The notes beneath the pieces are model-generated. The model did no database searches, was not told where the DNA came from, and saw only the letters and a list, made by a program, of their open reading frames with translations. Source: SLQH01 sp964612995 (GTDB lineage Bacteria; Planctomycetota; UBA11346). Taken from it: a stretch of DNA of 46,676 nucleotides. The position numbers and the translations under genes were made by a program. Shown piece by piece: positions 1-10,900 of this stretch; the first letter of the stretch is position 1; each line of letters starts with the position of its first letter. The DNA lies in assembly GCA_964612995.1 (NCBI GenBank), contig CAZTGE010000014.1, positions 1-46,676 on the forward strand, written 5' to 3'.

Positions 1-155
1 CGTCAGGCCGCTGAGGCACGAGCACAGGCGGAAGCGGAGGCGCGCGCGCAGCAGGAGGCCGCGGAGCGGGAGCGTCAGGCCGCTGAGGCACGAGCGCAGG
101 CGGAAGCGGAGGCGCGCGCACAGCAGGAGGCTGCGGAGCGCGAGCGTCAGGCGGC
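1..155 (+). repeat. 72-nt (24-residue) tandem repeat inside a coding region
   Basis: Two full copies (1-72 and 73-144) and the start of a third (145 onward) lie in frame. The two full copies encode the same 24 residues but differ at four bases, all in third codon positions (codons 8, 16, 20 and 23). The array probably continues to the left of the window. Confidence 0.9.
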
Positions 156-519
156 CGCGGCGCCGGCGCCGGCGGAAGCGGAGGCGGAAACGGAGGCGCG
201 GGTGCCGTCCGCTCCGAGCCCGACCGAGCGGGCAGCCCACGATCCCGATGCCGGGCCCACGAGTGTCGAGGCGCTGCCGGAGGCGGTCTTTGCCAGCGGG
301 TCCTGGTGCGATCCCGGCACCGCCATGCCGGAACCTGCGGCTGGGCCGGAAGCCTGGGTGGCCTATCAGGACCTGGTCCACGCTGCGGGCGTGGGCGGTG
401 GTGTGCGGTGGCATGCCGCGCGTTCGTCGTCCGGTGGCCTCTCCGCCCTGCTACTGCCCGATGAGGATCGCTGTCTGCGTCGGGATTACCGGCGCCGTGT
501 GCTGGAGCGTAGCCGATGA
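1..519 (+). CDS. Ala/Glu/Arg-rich helical repeat protein, C-terminal part (5' end outside window)
   Basis: The frame is open from the first base and ends with TGA at 517-519, so this is the last 172 codons of a longer gene. The visible N-terminal third is charged, Ala-rich and Gln-rich (motifs such as RQAAEARAQAEAEARAQQ) and should form a long helix or coiled coil of the TolA-spacer type. An Ala/Pro-rich hinge follows, then a C-terminal segment of about 100 residues with two Cys (SWCDPG and DRCLRRDY) and a basic end. No family is recognised for that end. It lies upstream of secreted TPR genes and an ExbB/ExbD set, so a TolA-like envelope-spanning role is a reasonable inference, but the N-terminal anchor that would show this is outside the window. 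Confidence 0.6.
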   Translation, partial: RQAAEARAQAEAEARAQQEAAERERQAAEARAQAEAEARAQQEAAERERQAAAAPAPAEAEAETEARVPSAPSPTERAAHDPDAGPTSVEALPEAVFASGSWCDPGTAMPEPAAGPEAWVAYQDLVHAAGVGGGVRWHAARSSSGGLSALLLPDEDRCLRRDYRRRVLERSR

Positions 520-544
520 TGCGGCCTGTGATGATGCGGCCTGT
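515..544 (+). repeat. 15-bp tandem duplication over a stop codon
   Basis: GATGATGCGGCCTGT occurs twice back to back (515-529 and 530-544). The first copy supplies the TGA that ends the upstream gene. The rest of the 283-base gap to the next gene holds no open frame that looks coding and no clear terminator. Confidence 0.85.
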
Positions 545-802
545 GGAAGGTCGCGCAGTGCGTGCGACGGAGGTCGACCGGGTCTGGAGTCACCATGGGT
601 GGAAGGGACCGGATCGGCCGGTGTATGACAGCCTCTGGTGGGGACGTCTGTCACCGTCCGCCGTCATCCGCGTTGGCTCTGCAATCGGGGTCAGGGAGCG
701 GACATGCAACGGCCACCGCCAGAGGGAAAGGGCACAACGATCCGCCCATGGCGTGGTAGAACGTCAGGTCCGGTGTCAGCGAATGGCAACAGGAGGGCTG
801 GA

Positions 803-2602
803 GTGTTGAACGTGGATAGGTGGACCCGGGCCGGGATGCGCCTGGTCGCCGTGATCGCCCTGGTCCTCGGCGTCTCGGTTGCAAGCGCTGCAGACAAGCA
901 TGAGCCGACCATGTACCGCGAGGTGCGGCTCAAGCTCAGCGACTGGGAAGCTCGCACCTTGCAGCAGGCCGACGCCTCCTTCGCCAAGGGCGATTTCAAG
1001 GGAGCCTGGGCCAAGTACGAACGTTTCGTCAAGGAGAACCCGCGCAGCAAGGGGGTCAGCTACGCCCTGTTGCGCAAGGGGCGCTGCCTCCAGCTCAGTG
1101 GGCGGCTCAATCTGGCGATTGAGCAGTACCAGGAAGTGATCGATTTCTTCCCCAACGACATCCGCTACGCCGCGGCCGCCTACTATTACAAAGGTGCGTG
1201 TCAGCGAGCGGACCAGGAAGTCGGCAAGGCGATGAATACCTGGGCCGAGCTGACCAAGTATCCGCCGTACAAGCGTGAGCCGTTGGCCGCCGGCGCCATC
1301 AACACCCTCGCCGAGTGGCTGCTCAAGGAGAAGCCGGACCGGGTCACCGAAGCGATCGAGCACTTTCGGGATGTGGCGGTCGAGTTCCGTCCGACCGAGC
1401 GCGATGATCCGCACGGCAACAAGGGCGAATCCCAGCGCGCGATGAAATACGTGGTCGATCACTACATCCGTCGCGCTCCCGATGAAGGGCAACTGCGGAA
1501 ATTCTACCATGAGATGCGCGGCTGCTACCGCTACCACGGCAGCGATTTCCCACAGGAGCCGAAAGATCTGCTCGACGATCGCCAGTATTGGCATTGGGTC
1601 ATGCGCATGGTCGACGGCTACCGTCGTCACGGCGACCTGAACGCGGCCAAGCGCAAGGAAGTGTTCGGTTACTGGGCGCAGCAGGCCGATGGTCGGTTCG
1701 GCGACTGGGACGAGTATCAGATGACCAAGGCCGATTGGTATCTCGTTGCCGACGGTGACACCACTGCCTGGATGCGCCGGCTCGACGAACAGTTCGACGC
1801 GCATCAGAAACAAGGCGATTGGCAGCGCATCCTGACGTGGATCTCGCACTACGCCGAGGCCGATCAGGTCGAGAAGGTCAAGGAGTACTACGGCAAGCTC
1901 GACTTCGCCAAGATGGAGAACGGGACCATCATCCAGCTGTTGCGGGTGATGGCCGATCGGCTCGAGGACCGGACCCTGGCCGGCAATGTCTTCAGCAAGA
2001 TCCGCATCGACGAACTCGATGACCGTGCGCTCGGCGAGCTCGCCTCCTATCTGTGGAAGCGGGAGATGCCCGACCGGGCCAAACGCCTGTGTCAGGCCTT
2101 CGAGAATGAGAACGCCGGCAAGTTCATGCTGCTCGGCTTCCTCCAGCGCGGCGAGAACGAGACCGACATCCAGGAGGCCCTGGATCTGGCCGACGAACTC
2201 ATGGGCGTCGAAGAGTACTCGAGTTCTGCCGCCTTCATCAAGGGTGACATCCTGTTCGAGCAGAAGGACTACAAGAAGGCGATCCCGGCCTATCAGCTCT
2301 CGGAGGACTTCCCACGCAATGCCTACCAGGTCGCGGAGTGCTATATGCGCCTCGGTCGGCTCGACAGCGCGATCGAAGAGCTGAACGTCATCGAAGGGCT
2401 GGTGGAGAAGCCGAACGACAAGGCCGCTTCGGTCTGGCAGGCGGCTAAATATTATGGGCAGGCGAAGAAGGCCAAACAACAGGTCTCCGCCATGCGCAAG
2501 CTCACCCGCACCTACAAGGGTACGGGCTACGACAGCAAAGCGCACGTCTGGCTCGAAGATCACAACTTGAAGGCCGGTGGCGGTCGGGTGGCCGATGACT
2601 GA
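803..2602 (+). CDS. Exported TPR-repeat protein (599 aa)
   Basis: GTG at 803 is chosen because AGGAGG lies at 791-796, six bases upstream; ATG 836 in the same frame is the alternative. Either start gives a signal peptide (hydrophobic core LVAVIALVLGVSVASA, likely cut before AD). The mature protein is almost all helical repeats. TPR-like units are clear near residues 45-130 (FAKGDFKGAWAKYERFVKENP, then LNLAIEQYQEVIDFFPND) and near residues 430-590 (YKKAIPAYQLSEDFP, LDSAIEELNVIEG). The middle is rich in aromatic and charged residues and less regular. No catalytic motif is visible. It is the first of three consecutive exported TPR proteins upstream of exbB/exbD-like genes, so a periplasmic scaffold role like that of CpoB/YbgF in Tol-Pal systems is inferred. 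The gap to the next gene is 40 bases. Confidence 0.85.
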   Translation: MLNVDRWTRAGMRLVAVIALVLGVSVASAADKHEPTMYREVRLKLSDWEARTLQQADASFAKGDFKGAWAKYERFVKENPRSKGVSYALLRKGRCLQLSGRLNLAIEQYQEVIDFFPNDIRYAAAAYYYKGACQRADQEVGKAMNTWAELTKYPPYKREPLAAGAINTLAEWLLKEKPDRVTEAIEHFRDVAVEFRPTERDDPHGNKGESQRAMKYVVDHYIRRAPDEGQLRKFYHEMRGCYRYHGSDFPQEPKDLLDDRQYWHWVMRMVDGYRRHGDLNAAKRKEVFGYWAQQADGRFGDWDEYQMTKADWYLVADGDTTAWMRRLDEQFDAHQKQGDWQRILTWISHYAEADQVEKVKEYYGKLDFAKMENGTIIQLLRVMADRLEDRTLAGNVFSKIRIDELDDRALGELASYLWKREMPDRAKRLCQAFENENAGKFMLLGFLQRGENETDIQEALDLADELMGVEEYSSSAAFIKGDILFEQKDYKKAIPAYQLSEDFPRNAYQVAECYMRLGRLDSAIEELNVIEGLVEKPNDKAASVWQAAKYYGQAKKAKQQVSAMRKLTRTYKGTGYDSKAHVWLEDHNLKAGGGRVADD

Positions 2603-2642
2603 GCTTTCCCGGCGCCACCCACCTCGCCAAAGGACTATACGT

Positions 2643-4964
2643 ATGCCATTCCAGCGGTGCTTCCTGCGCACGCTGCTGCCGGTTGCCGGTGGCGCGTTGC
2701 TCTCTCTCTCTCAGCCGGCCTTGTACGCCGAGGTCGACGACGGGCCGCAATCGCGCGGACAAGACGCGCCACTGGCCGCCATGGACCGCAACGAATTGGA
2801 TGCCCGACGCCTGCTGCGTACCGGCAAGCGCTACCTCGAGGACAGCGAGTTCGACAAGGGCGTGCGCGCACTGGAGAACCTGCTCGAGCAGTACCCCGAG
2901 AGCGAGGTCCGCTTCGAGGTCCACCTCGAGCTCGGTCGCCACTTCCACCAGAACGTGGCCGAACATCAGACGGCGATCGACTGGTTGAAGCGCAACCGCT
3001 CGCTGCTGCAGCGTGAGGAGATCGACAGCGATCTCGAGCAGGTGATGCTCGAATCACAGTACCTGCTCGGCGTGTCCTATTACTACATGGGCGACTATGA
3101 CCAGCTGTTCACCGCCCTGCGCAAGATCGTCACCCGGTATCCCAACAGCATCTGGGCCAATCAAGCCTACTACTTCATCGGAATGGCCCATTTCACCCAG
3201 AAGAACTGGCCCAAAGCGATCGAGTACCTGAGTCTGGTGGGCACCTTCGTTGATCCGGATGCGCCGACGGCGCGGTTTGTCGAAGCCGGCCGGCGGTTCT
3301 ACTGCAAGGTCCAGGACGGCGATCTGCCGATCATCACCAAGCTCAGTGACGAACCGGGAACGGTGGAGGTGGTCTCACAGAGTGGCGACACCGAGACCAT
3401 CACCCTGACGCCGCTCTCGATTCGCGAGGCGCTCTACATCGGTTCGATCAGCACCAAGGTCGGACCGCCATCGCCGCAGGACGGCAAGCTGCAGGTGGTT
3501 GGCGGGGACCGGATCAAGGTGCGCTATCTCGACGGCAATACCGAAGCCGGCGACAAGGACGTGCCGCGCGAGGCCGAGGTCCAGGTGGTGAGCACCGGCA
3601 CCGTTGCCTTCGTCAAGGGGACGCTGATCGAATTCGCCAAAGCGGCGTTCACCGGTCAGGACCTGTGGGTCAACGTCAAGGATGTCGATCTCGACCGTTC
3701 ACCCGCCGCCGAGACGGTCCGCGTGCGGGTTGAGAGCCGGTACATCAGCGAACAGAGCCTGGGTGACGAGGTGGACCTCGACGCCGACGACGCGGATGAA
3801 ACGGCCGATGCCGACGACCCCTGGGCCGCCCTCGCCGAGGCCGAGAACCAGGGGCCGCAATGGGTGGTGCGCGACGAGGTCACCCTGACGCTCAACGAAG
3901 TGGTGATCGACGAGGAGACCGGCCAGCTTGTCGAATCAGACGTGGTGCGCAGTGGCGATTTCATCGGCTCGGTGCCGGTGGTCGCGCTCAATGCCAATGC
4001 CGAGGTCAACAAGGCCGACGCGGTGCTCACCGCCGCCAAGAACGACGAACTGGTCGCTTATTACACCGACGAAATGCACGTCGGCGGCGACTACGCGCGC
4101 GAGAGCAGCGTCAAGCTCGAGGTCGTCGGCGAGTTCAAGCCTGAGTTGCAGACGCCGGGTGGGGACAGCGGCGACGAGATGATCAATGCGCGCAAACTGC
4201 TCACCGAAGGCCAGGCCTTCCTCGAGCTGGCCCGCATCTTCAAGAGCATGGGGTTGAGCGACATGGGCGACGCCCGGGTTGACGAAGGCCTGTCGCGCGC
4301 CGACGGAGTGATCCAGCTCGACGCCATCAGCCCCGAGCTGCGCCAGCGCGCCTTCAAGCTGCGCTGGGAACTGCACCTGGCCAAGGGTGATCTCGAGTCC
4401 GCGATCGCCACCCTGACCACCTTCAATGAGTTCTTCCCCGAATCGGATTTCGCCGATGACGCGCTGATGAGCATCGCCGAGGTCCATCGGGGGCGAGAGG
4501 AGTACAGCGAGGCGATCGCCGTCTACAACAAGGTGTTGGGGTTGGAAAGCTCGGAACTCAAACCGCAGGCCCAGTTCAGCGTCGGCGAATGCCTCGAGCT
4601 GCAGCACGATCCCGAACTCGAACCCGCCATTCCCGCCTACCGCAAGGTGGCCGAGCTCTATGGCGACAGCATCTACGCGGGCGAGGCTCTGGCCAAGCTG
4701 GTCGCCTACCACACCGAAACCGACGACTACGTCCAAGCGATGGATCTACTCGAACAGATCTTCATCGATCATCCTGACGAGCCCTGGCTCGATGGGATGC
4801 TCCTGCGTTGGGCGATCCTGTCGTACAAGATGGGGCAGTTCAGCAAAGCGCTCGAGAAGTGCCAGCAGCTGCTCATCCAGTATCCCGAAAGCGAATACAC
4901 GAAGAGGGCGCGCAAGATCATGCCCCGTATCCGCGCCAAGCTCGACCAGACTGGAGCCGAATGA
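2643..4964 (+). CDS. Exported TPR protein with central beta-module (773 aa)
   Basis: ATG 2643 follows AAAGG at 2629-2633. The N-terminus is a signal peptide (RTLLPVAGGALLSLSQPALYA). TPR-type helical repeats span about residues 50-215 (DKGVRALENLLEQYPESE; NWPKAIEYLSLVG) and again 500-770 (GDLESAIATLTTFNEFFPES; YSEAIAVYNKVLG; GQFSKALEKCQQLLIQYPES), the latter resembling BamD/YbgF-type repeats. Residues about 230-490 are beta-rich and acidic, with motifs VNVKDVDLDRSPAAETVRVRV and SGDFIGSVPVV that match modules in the giant downstream protein. The end overlaps the next start (ATGA), so the two are translationally coupled. No enzyme motif is seen. It is probably a periplasmic structural or adaptor protein. 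Confidence 0.85.
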   Translation: MPFQRCFLRTLLPVAGGALLSLSQPALYAEVDDGPQSRGQDAPLAAMDRNELDARRLLRTGKRYLEDSEFDKGVRALENLLEQYPESEVRFEVHLELGRHFHQNVAEHQTAIDWLKRNRSLLQREEIDSDLEQVMLESQYLLGVSYYYMGDYDQLFTALRKIVTRYPNSIWANQAYYFIGMAHFTQKNWPKAIEYLSLVGTFVDPDAPTARFVEAGRRFYCKVQDGDLPIITKLSDEPGTVEVVSQSGDTETITLTPLSIREALYIGSISTKVGPPSPQDGKLQVVGGDRIKVRYLDGNTEAGDKDVPREAEVQVVSTGTVAFVKGTLIEFAKAAFTGQDLWVNVKDVDLDRSPAAETVRVRVESRYISEQSLGDEVDLDADDADETADADDPWAALAEAENQGPQWVVRDEVTLTLNEVVIDEETGQLVESDVVRSGDFIGSVPVVALNANAEVNKADAVLTAAKNDELVAYYTDEMHVGGDYARESSVKLEVVGEFKPELQTPGGDSGDEMINARKLLTEGQAFLELARIFKSMGLSDMGDARVDEGLSRADGVIQLDAISPELRQRAFKLRWELHLAKGDLESAIATLTTFNEFFPESDFADDALMSIAEVHRGREEYSEAIAVYNKVLGLESSELKPQAQFSVGECLELQHDPELEPAIPAYRKVAELYGDSIYAGEALAKLVAYHTETDDYVQAMDLLEQIFIDHPDEPWLDGMLLRWAILSYKMGQFSKALEKCQQLLIQYPESEYTKRARKIMPRIRAKLDQTGAE

Positions 4965-7900
4965 TGTTCAGACCGACCGCTGTGATCGTCCTGTGTGTGA
5001 GCGCTTTGCTCGCGACCACTGCCCCCGCCCTCTCGGGGGCGGAGCAGTCCGGTGAGTTCGATCAGCTGATGGAATCGATCCAGAGCGATCCGCGCGCGGC
5101 GACCGAAGCCCAGGCGCGCGAGATGATCGCATTGGGCCGCTCCGAGGGCCGGCCGTATGCCGTCTCGCTCGCGCTCGAAGCGTTCCTGAGCAATCATTAC
5201 GATTGCGCGCCGAGCCTGCTGGTGGACGCCGGCGACATCGCCCTGCTCGCAGGCCGTTACGTCCAGGCCGCCGATCGCTACAAGGCGGCGATCGAGCGCA
5301 TGCAGCCGGGCGAGGAGGCGTCGCGCGTCGCCGGCAAGCTTTATGACGTGCTCGTCGAAATGCTGCGCACCCACAACGACGCCTACGCGCTGTTCAAGCG
5401 CAAGGGGCTGGCCCTGCGCCAGGACCAGCTCGCCCGGCGTTACGACGCATGGTTCCTGGCCCAGGCCCACAAGCGCAAGGATGTGCCGACCCTGCTCGCG
5501 GGGCTCAAGGCGATGCTGGCCGACAAGCCTTCGGTCGGCACGCAGGACCTGGTGATCCTGCCCTACCTCGAGGATCTGGTCCGGTCCCTGCGCCGGTCCT
5601 ACGGACGCCATGGCGAGATCGTTGGCGCACTCGCAGATCTGGTCGAGCGCGCGGCGCTGCACGACGATTTCAAGCGTTACGCCGCTTTCCTGTTCGCGGC
5701 GGAACGGTTCTACACCAAGTCGGACGACATCGATGATCGCAAGGACCGCGATGCCCGGTTCCAGAGTGTGTTGCAGCCAGCGAAGGACTACTTCTCCAAC
5801 AGCGATGACAAGGTCGCTGCGCTGAAGAACGTCTGCATCACCTGGATGGGTGACGATGACCGGGTCGCAGACCGTCGCTGGGCTCGCAGCCGTGGTCCGA
5901 AACTACGCTTCCTCGTCGCTGCGCTCAAGGCCATGTCCGACAGCGACCGGCAGCGTTTCGTCGGCTGGCGCGATCGGCATGGCAATCGGATGGTATGGGA
6001 ATTCGCCGATCCCGGCATCTACGCCCTGGCAGGTTTGAGCGAGCCGGGTTTCTACGATCACGACGATTTCCGCGGCGTGCTCTCCTTTGCCCGTAGCGAC
6101 AAGCGCGATTCCTGCCTGGCCATGGGCACGGGTGCCCTGGCCGACTCGCATGCGCCCTACGCCAGCGTTGTGCGCGCTTTGAGCAGCGGTGGCGATGACC
6201 TGGCCAAGGTCCTGCGCCACTTCTTCACCAAGGAATGCCGCTATCTCGAGCCGCAGCTCGCCTGGGATGTGGCGCGCGAGGTGATCTGGCCGACCTGGGC
6301 GGTGATGCATGGTGCGGGCGAGAACGACGACCGCGACCCGAAGCCATGGCGTGAGGCGGTCACGACCGTGGGCCAGGAGGTGATCGCCCGCTCGGCGGTA
6401 GTGATCTACAGCGAGAGTTTCATGCACAATTACCTCGGCAGCCTGTGGGAACTCGCCGGGACCGACAAGCAGAGCATGATCCCCGGGCTCGAGGCACTGG
6501 CCTGGGCCAGCTTCGCCGACGACCGGATCAAGAAGGACGCCGTCGATCGTATCCATCGCGATTTCCGCAAATGGGAATCCAACAAGAAGCGCGACATCCA
6601 GCGCAATCGCGAGGGCGCCAAACCGGAGCACCTCAAGCACGTCGATCGGATCGAGGAACTGTTCGGCACCCTGCGCGAGATGAACCGGGTCGATCCCTCA
6701 CAGTCGCCGGGCGCTCTGACCGCGGCACTGGTCGACCTGGAGATGGCCGATCGTCGCAACGACGTCAAGGCCTACAATGACGCTGCGGAGAAGGTCCACG
6801 CCGCGGCCACCGGCTCGGACAGCGACAAGCCCTTCGCCGGTTCCGCGCTACTGCGGCTGTTGGCGCCCGCGCCGGATCACTTGGGCTCGATCCAGGTCCA
6901 GGTGCGCGCGCTCGACCACCTTGGCGAGCAGGGCGTGGGCATGCTCGAGACCGCCGCACGCAGGTTGTTCGACAATAGTCACGACTGGCCCTGGCGGATC
7001 CGCTCCGAGGACCAGGACGCCGCGTTGGCGGTCAACACAGTGTTGGCCAAGCACCTGGAACGCGAGGTCTCCCAGGGGCGCCTGCCGCGTGGTCTGTTCG
7101 ACTACTGGCGCCAGACCCGCGATGGTCGCAACTGGATCGCCAAGGGTCGCGGTGCCGATCTGATGGCGACGATCATAGAGAAGGAGTTGTTGGCCAAGAC
7201 CGCGCCCGAGAGCTATCGCTACAATCCGGCGGTCGCGTGCGCGAAGATCGTGCGCGAGGAATTCGAGTCGCTGCACGACCGTTTCCCGCCCGCCACCTGG
7301 TTCGATGATCGCGTGGTGGCGGCGATGCAGCGCAACGGCTGGGCCGATATCGACTACTTCCGCGGCGGCCACGATCGCCAGAAGAAGGTCGTTGACGCCG
7401 CCGCGCGTCTGTTCGCCAAGTGCGACCGGCTACCCTTCGGCTATGACGGCAAGCCAGCTTACTCCCGCGACGCCTACCGCGACTGGATCGACCGCATCCT
7501 CAAGGACGCGAGCGATCAGGAACGCGAGGCGATGGTCGATGCCGCCGAGGCGGCCTACCCCAAACGCATCGATGATCTGGCTCGCGGCGATCGCTGGTTC
7601 CGCGAATGGGATTTCTCGGATCAGCCGGAGGCGCGCGAGCGCTACTTCACGGCCCTGGCGAAATACATCCCGCGGCTCGCCGACGCGCCCAACCGCCCGC
7701 AGCTGCCGGAGATGGATGCGCTTGATACGGTCGACGCCGATTCCTACAGCGTCGAAGAGACCGACCGTCTGCTTCATCTGTTCACCTACGCGCCAGCGAC
7801 CTACGACAAGTACCGCGAGCCCGATCAGGGAGCGCGGATGGTGATGCGCTCACTGATGGCGCAGGGTCGTCAGCAGCGGATTTTCGAGGTCATCCCGGAG

Positions 7901-10900
7901 TTGTGGCGGATCGCGCGCGACATCGGCAACGACCACTACTCGCGATGGCTTGCCGACACTGCATCCGAGCAGATCGATGCCGATGAGTTCGAGCTGGCCC
8001 ATGCGATGGCCGCGGCCGGACTGCAGATCGCCAAGGGCCGCCTCGACGGCGACGTGCGCAAGCAGCTCGAGACGGTGCTGCGCCGCGCCCGCGGTTCGGT
8101 CGGTCAGCGCAATCCCTACCAGAAGGGCGATCCCCGCTGGCCAGTGGCCGAAGCCCAGCGCCTGTGGCAGATGGAGCGCGTCGATTCGGCCTGGGATTAC
8201 TACTCGCAGGCGGGGGTCGCGGCGCAGACGGTGGAGATGCTCGCCGAGCTCAACCCGCAATTCCCGCTGTGGGTCATCCATCGCAACATCAAGATTGAAC
8301 GTCACGAGGCCGCCGAGGAACTCGCGCGGCAGATGACCTTGACCTTCGATCAGCGCGATCCCGGCGCCGAGCTGCGCGCGCGTCTGGCGCTGCTGCTCGC
8401 CGACATCGCTTTTGCGCGCAAGGAATATCCCTCGGCCCGCGCGCAGTACCGTGCGATCGCCGAGTCGCAGGAATTCGCCGATACCCGGGCGCGGCTCGAC
8501 GCCGAGCTCGGCATGGGCAACGTGGATCGCAAGACCGGCCGCACCGACATGGCGCGTGATATCTTCACCGGCATCCTCGAGCGGCCCGATGAACGCTCGC
8601 AGGCCGAAGGCATGTACCACCTCGCGCTGACCCAGTACGACGAGGAGAACTACGACGAAGCCGAGGAGACCCTGGTCAAACTGCTGCGTGCCTTCCCCTA
8701 CCATGTCGAAGGCAAGCTGCTCAAGGGCGATGTCCAGCTCGAGCTGGGCAAGTTCGGCAACGCGATGTTCCTCGACATCAGTTCGATCGTGACCCAGAGC
8801 GTGCTCAAGCCGGGCGAACCCTTCCGGGCGGAAATGATCGACACCAACAAGGTGCTGGTGAAGCACGCCCGGAGCATCGAGCTGCGGGTGTGGACCGAGA
8901 AGTCCGGTGACGAGGAGCGTCTGATGCTCACCCTCACGGGTGACAGCAATGATCGTTTCTCCGGTTCGTTGTCCACCGCGCTCGGTTCCGCCAGTCCGGG
9001 CAACGAGACCCTCGAGGTCTTCGGCAACGACGTGGTCCACTTCGATTTCACCGACGAGTTCAAACGCGATATCCGACACGAGGGTCCCGACAACGAAGCG
9101 ACCTTGAGCGTGGTCAGCAACGCGACCCTCTCCGCCTCCAGCGGCGCGATCCTGAGCAAGGAGGAGATCGAACGCGAGCAACTGCGTCAGGCGGTGCTCG
9201 CACGCCAGGGCGTGCACGAAGAGACGGACGTCAAGGCGCTCTCCGAGGTCCGTGCGGCCAACCAGGTCCGCCCCGGCAACAACGTCAATATCCGCTTGCT
9301 GGATCTCGATCGCAGCGTCAGCGGCGATCCGGATGTGGTGGTGGTCAGCGCGGAATGCGCCAGTGGCGATAGGGTCTCTGCGCTGGAACTGCGCGAGACC
9401 GGCCCGAGCACGGGTGTGTTCGAAGGCGCGCTCAAGACCGCTCCGCGTCCCGCGACCGCTTTTGCCTCCGACTCGTCCACCGGGACAAATCCGAATGCGG
9501 TGATCAGTCCGAGCGCGGACCTGCCGGCATGGGTCGCCGGACGTACTGGTGACAAGTCCAAACTGTTCGGCATCGACATGAACGCCCTGGTCGACATGGC
9601 GACGATGCGCATCGTCGGCGAAGACCCCCAGCGCGCCATCACCGGTTTCGTGGTCCAGACCTCGCTGAACAACCGCGATTTCACCACCGTTGCCGCCCAT
9701 CCCGAACCACACCAGCCCTGGAATGGCGAGCTGCAGGCGGCAGTGATCCCCTGGTGGGGGCCGATGCCAAGCAGCCGCGACGAGGGCGTGGCAGCGCTGC
9801 GTCAACAGTTCGAGGTGTTCTACCGTCTCAAGGGCGAGACCGGCAAGATCGACTTCACCCCGGCGGCCGAGACGATGAAGGTCACCTGGGACGCCGACAT
9901 GGCCGGCCCTTGGAAGCGGCTGGAGAAGGCCCATAAGCCGGGCGCCTACCTGCTGCGATGCCGCACCGCATTCTACGTCGACCAGCGTCAGACCCGGACC
10001 TTCACCCTCGATCCGCTCCACGGTCTCGGCGGCGGCGAGAAGTCCCGGCGCGACGAGGCCAGCGGTCCGGCATTCGCCTTCTTCATCGACGGCGTGCCGG
10101 CACCGACCTCCGCCCAGGCCGAAGGCGACGTGCCACACCAGCTGCGGATCGAGCTGGCCAAGGGCGTACACGTGATGGAGGCATACGCGCTGTCCGACGA
10201 CCGGAACCTCAAGAAGGGCATGTTCCAGGTCACCTGGGACACCGCGCGCGAACCGTTCGCCGAGGTCGTGCCGGATTTCCACGAGGACCCGAAGGCCAAG
10301 ATCGTCATCGGAGGGAGTTTCGTCGCCAAGGCGCCGACGATCGAGGCACAGAGTCAGGGCGATTATGCCATCGATTTCCAGGGGCGACAGGCTCGCGTGG
10401 TCCGGTTCTGGCTGTTGAACTACAAGGGTGACGCACCGGCGATCAAGAAGATCACGCTCGATGATGTCAGCGGTGAACAGGTGCTCCCGATCGCCCAGGA
10501 CTACACCGTGCTGCGCGAGAACCAGCAACTCGAGATCATCCCCGGCGACACCATGACCGTGACCTACAAGGATCCGACGGTGATCGGTGACAGCCGGAAC
10601 CTGCACGAGCAGCGGCTCGATGCGACCTTCACCAACGGCACCATTCGTGTCGCCACCATGCGCCTTGAGGATACGTCGGGTGGGCAGCAGAGGCGCACCT
10701 ATGTCGGTCTGCGCCGGTTCGAAGCAGACGACCAGATTCGCGTGTTCATCAGCGATGCCGATTTCGACGTCTCGGATGATTTCGATACCGTGGAATACAC
10801 CGCGACCACCTCGGAGGGCCGATCGGTGACGATCGAGGCGCGCGAGACCGAGGCGCACTCAGGCGTGTTCCTCGGCTCGTTCTTCCCGGTCACCTCGCAG

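Noticed and set aside
638..802. Upstream extension of the first TPR gene
   Set aside because: It would put about 55 basic residues before the signal peptide, while GTG 803 has a well-placed AGGAGG.
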